Shown here in pieces: positions 62,042 through 64,000 of a DNA stretch of 64,000 nt. The stretch is from CAYOOT01 sp964405665. GTDB taxonomy: Bacteria > Bdellovibrionota_C > UBA2361 > SZUA-149 > CAZDWZ01. A program made the position numbers and the translations under genes. The stretch covers positions 1 through 64,000 of the forward strand of contig CAYOOT010000002.1 of the NCBI GenBank assembly GCA_964405665.1, read 5' to 3'. Every line of letters starts with the position of its first letter. The stretch's first letter is position 1. The notes under the pieces are model-generated. The model made no database searches. It was not told the origin of the DNA and saw only the letters and a program-made list of their open reading frames with translations.

Positions 62042-63250
62042 ATGAAAAAGAATTTAGAAATAGAAAGGCTTAGAGCAATTGCAGTTCTAATGACATTTGT
62101 CACACATTGTAGTTTCGCTCAAGGAATCTGTCCCAATTATTTTAAAGTTCCAATGACCGGAGTTGATCTCTTTTTTGTTATATCAGGATTTGTTGTAACT
62201 GGTTCTTTAATGAGAACATTTCCTGAATTCTCTCCCACACAATCTATTTCTGAAAGAATGAGCCTAAGTGCTAATGTAATTAAGTGCTTTTTTATTAGAA
62301 GAATTTTTAGGATTTTACCAGCTGCCTACTTTTGGTTGCTTTTTTATGTAGTTCTTGCAGTGATCTTTGGAAAAGAGTCTGCTTACTTAGTTGGAACACC
62401 TTCACAAATTTTTAAAGAAATAGCTTATTTTTCAAGTGGTTTTTACAATTATCTTGGTTACAAAGGAGACTTAGCAATTCATTATCTTGGGCATTTCTGG
62501 AGCCTTGCTGTTGAAGAACATTTTTATATTTTATTACCTTTCTTTTTTGTTTTAGCAGCAACAAGATTTTCTAGAATTCTTAGCTCAATAGCTGTAATCA
62601 TATTAGTCGCCGGTATTTTAAGGCCTTTTATCACACCAGACTTACTTGATCCACACTCTTTTAATTACTTCACCTCTCATCGACGTTTTGACACTTTGGC
62701 ATTAGGAGTAATGCTTGCATTGATCAGAAGCTCAAATATAAAATTACCTAAAATTGAGAACATTAAAGTTCCAATATTCGTTCGGCTGATGCTTTATCAT
62801 ATCCTCCCTTTTTTCTTCCTGATGCTTCTCTGGTCTGGCCCCAGTGTTTTGCCTCCGCCATTTAATTCTAATTTTGGACTAACCATTTATGGACTATATG
62901 CTTCAGGTTTAGTTTTATTGGCATCATTTGAAAAAAATTATATTTTTAATTACAAATATCTAAATAGAATTTTAGAGTTTATTGGCGAAAGATCTTATAC
63001 TGTCTATTTGTCACAAATAGGATTTGTCTGCCTGGATATTTTATGGACAAATTGGCTTAAATTAAATTACCCTTCAACTTTCAATTATCTGATGCTAACA
63101 AAGCCTGGTATTATTTTACATTGCATATTGTTATTAACAGTAATCATTACTGTTAGCGATATTATGTATCGATTGATTGAAAAACCAATGATTAAATTCG
63201 CAAAAGAAAGATATAACTTAAAAGCTGAAAATCCAAAAAGCGATGAATAA
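62042..63250 (+). CDS. Acyltransferase 3 family (OafA/YrhL-like) membrane enzyme
   Basis: A 402-residue inner-membrane acyltransferase that O-acetylates surface glycans. ATG at 62042 with AGAGGA just before; a longer frame upstream overlaps the preceding gene and is rejected. LEIERLRAIAVLMTFVTHCS (catalytic His20 region), MTGVDLFFVISGFVVTGSLM, FFIRRIFRILPAAYFWLLFY, HFWSLAVEEHFYILLPFFF (E-x-x-FY) and ERSYTVYLSQIGFVCLDIL follow the family. Ten or so membrane helices. Ends at a hairpin terminator shared with the convergent methyltransferase gene. Confidence 0.92.
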   Translation: MKKNLEIERLRAIAVLMTFVTHCSFAQGICPNYFKVPMTGVDLFFVISGFVVTGSLMRTFPEFSPTQSISERMSLSANVIKCFFIRRIFRILPAAYFWLLFYVVLAVIFGKESAYLVGTPSQIFKEIAYFSSGFYNYLGYKGDLAIHYLGHFWSLAVEEHFYILLPFFFVLAATRFSRILSSIAVIILVAGILRPFITPDLLDPHSFNYFTSHRRFDTLALGVMLALIRSSNIKLPKIENIKVPIFVRLMLYHILPFFFLMLLWSGPSVLPPPFNSNFGLTIYGLYASGLVLLASFEKNYIFNYKYLNRILEFIGERSYTVYLSQIGFVCLDILWTNWLKLNYPSTFNYLMLTKPGIILHCILLLTVIITVSDIMYRLIEKPMIKFAKERYNLKAENPKSDE

Positions 63251-63274
63251 AGTTGCAATTAAGCAACTTTTTCT
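63249..63274. terminator. Bidirectional terminator hairpin
   Basis: Perfect 8-bp stem AAAGTTGC (63249-63256), 6-nt loop, GCAACTTT (63263-63270), followed by TTCT. It overlaps the last codons of both convergent genes and has A/T runs on each side. Confidence 0.8.
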
Positions 63275-63957
63275 AAAACATAAATGAATTCTTGGCTCTC
63301 TGCCCCTCTTTGGGCAATAATTCTTAAAGAAAGATCATGATATTTGTTCAAAGTATTTTTTAAAAACAGATTGAATGATTCATAATCCCAAACATGAAAA
63401 TGAATACTGTAATTAATTTCTTGCAAATGTTTGGCAAATTCTTCTGCTTCTGAGATTGGTTTTACATTAAATGTTTTACAACTTACTTCTAAAGAGAATT
63501 CTTTAAAATGCTCAAAATCTCTTTCTTTACTGGGATTAGAAAAATCTTTCTCTAAGTGTTCAATTGTAGTCAAACTCCTATTGGAGTCAAAAGATGTATG
63601 TTTGTCTGGAACTGCAAGAAATAATTTACCACCTTTATTTAAAACCCGGCTCCAAGAATGCAAAGCTCCAATCGGATCCCTCATATGCTCAATTACATGA
63701 TTGGCGATAACAAAATCCTTAGATTGAGAACTTATTGTTTTTAAAGTTTCTGCATTATCAATAATATCAGGAGTAACCAGTGGCAATTCTTTTAATTCAG
63801 GGTAATGCTCTAATAATTCTTCTTTTGTTAAACAATCTACATATTGGACATCCAAATGTGGAACTGGACATGGTCGATGCAAAGCACCAATTTCAATCCC
63901 CCGACCTTGCAAAAGCATTAAAAATTGATCTCTTCCGGATATATCAACTGATTCCAT
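63259..63957 (-). CDS. SAM-dependent class I methyltransferase
   Basis: A 232-residue methyltransferase of the methyltransferase-11 type: GRGIEIGALHRPC (SAM-binding motif I variant with EIGALxxP), DVQYVDCLTKEELLEHYPEL, KDFVIANHVIEHMRDPIGAL (motif around HVIEH) and LNKGGKLFLAVPDKHTSFDS. Proteins of this type occur in glycan loci and often fuse or pair with glycosyltransferases. Likely acts on a sugar of the surface polymer. It converges with the acyltransferase gene; only 43 bases remain to the window edge, showing nothing else. Confidence 0.85.
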   Translation of the reverse strand: MESVDISGRDQFLMLLQGRGIEIGALHRPCPVPHLDVQYVDCLTKEELLEHYPELKELPLVTPDIIDNAETLKTISSQSKDFVIANHVIEHMRDPIGALHSWSRVLNKGGKLFLAVPDKHTSFDSNRSLTTIEHLEKDFSNPSKERDFEHFKEFSLEVSCKTFNVKPISEAEEFAKHLQEINYSIHFHVWDYESFNLFLKNTLNKYHDLSLRIIAQRGAESQEFIYVLEKVA

Positions 63958-64000
63958 AATCCTCGTTTAAATTCTATAAATTCTTACTATAACAAATAGC

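Noticed and set aside
1..64000. CRISPR arrays, rRNA and tRNA genes
   Set aside because: No regularly spaced identical repeats and no cloverleaf or rRNA-like sequence were found by eye; a tRNA scan would be decisive.

Overview
The window is AT-rich, gene-dense chromosomal DNA from an uncultivated-looking Gram-negative bacterium, with short intergenic spaces, mixed strands and many Sec signal peptides and one lipobox. A one-domain bacterial histone (43931-44149), an SspB-type ClpXP adaptor, a DUF5329 protein, a bacterial Kir channel and a pair of Cys-rich zinc-ribbon proteins typical of candidate phyla fit a lineage near the Bdellovibrionota or a related former-deltaproteobacterial group. This placement is inference; no rRNA or tRNA gene was seen. 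A 100-base run of N (2160-2259) is an assembly gap inside a phosphoketolase gene.

Layout. 0.4-6.8 kb: a minus-strand operon (acetyltransferase, MgtA-type P-type ATPase, phosphoketolase, acetate kinase) that converts sugar phosphates to acetate plus ATP. 6.9-13.8 kb: PhzF, DUF5329, SIMPL, a lipoprotein, a Uup-type ABC-F ATPase and small secreted proteins, including a 50-residue basic protein at 9299-9451. 14.2-17.7 kb: a 1151-residue protein with an HExxH metallopeptidase-like motif followed by repeated helix-turn-helix-like modules. 17.7-27.4 kb: an XRE regulator divergent from a LivK-like binding protein with a perfect palindrome over the promoter, a Kir channel, tandem Cys-rich proteins and an HDOD protein.

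27.6-38.4 kb is the most unusual stretch: seven same-strand genes encode exported proteins, two of which share a Gln/Gly-rich module with a CxGGxC signature, two papain-like cysteine-peptidase candidates, and a final leaderless protein with serpin-like motifs. Two members weakly resemble periplasmic proteins of F-type or ICE-type conjugation systems. I propose a peptidase/inhibitor export system, possibly effector and immunity; this is inference from motifs.

38.4-49.0 kb: two HigBA-type toxin-antitoxin pairs, fumC, a nucleotidyltransferase two-gene module inserted at the fumC 3' end with a 42-bp duplication, nadA with a cysteine desulfurase, the histone, a VanZ-like protein, SspB and an M42 aminopeptidase. 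49.5-64 kb: a surface-polysaccharide locus (large membrane proteins, TylF-like and class I methyltransferases, Wzt, AsnB-like amidotransferase, SDR epimerase, GMC oxidoreductase, GT2 and acyltransferase-3). Several families of palindromic REP/MITE-like repeats lie between genes (19.6, 24.7, 25.6, 45.1, 47.2, 49.1 and 53.2 kb).
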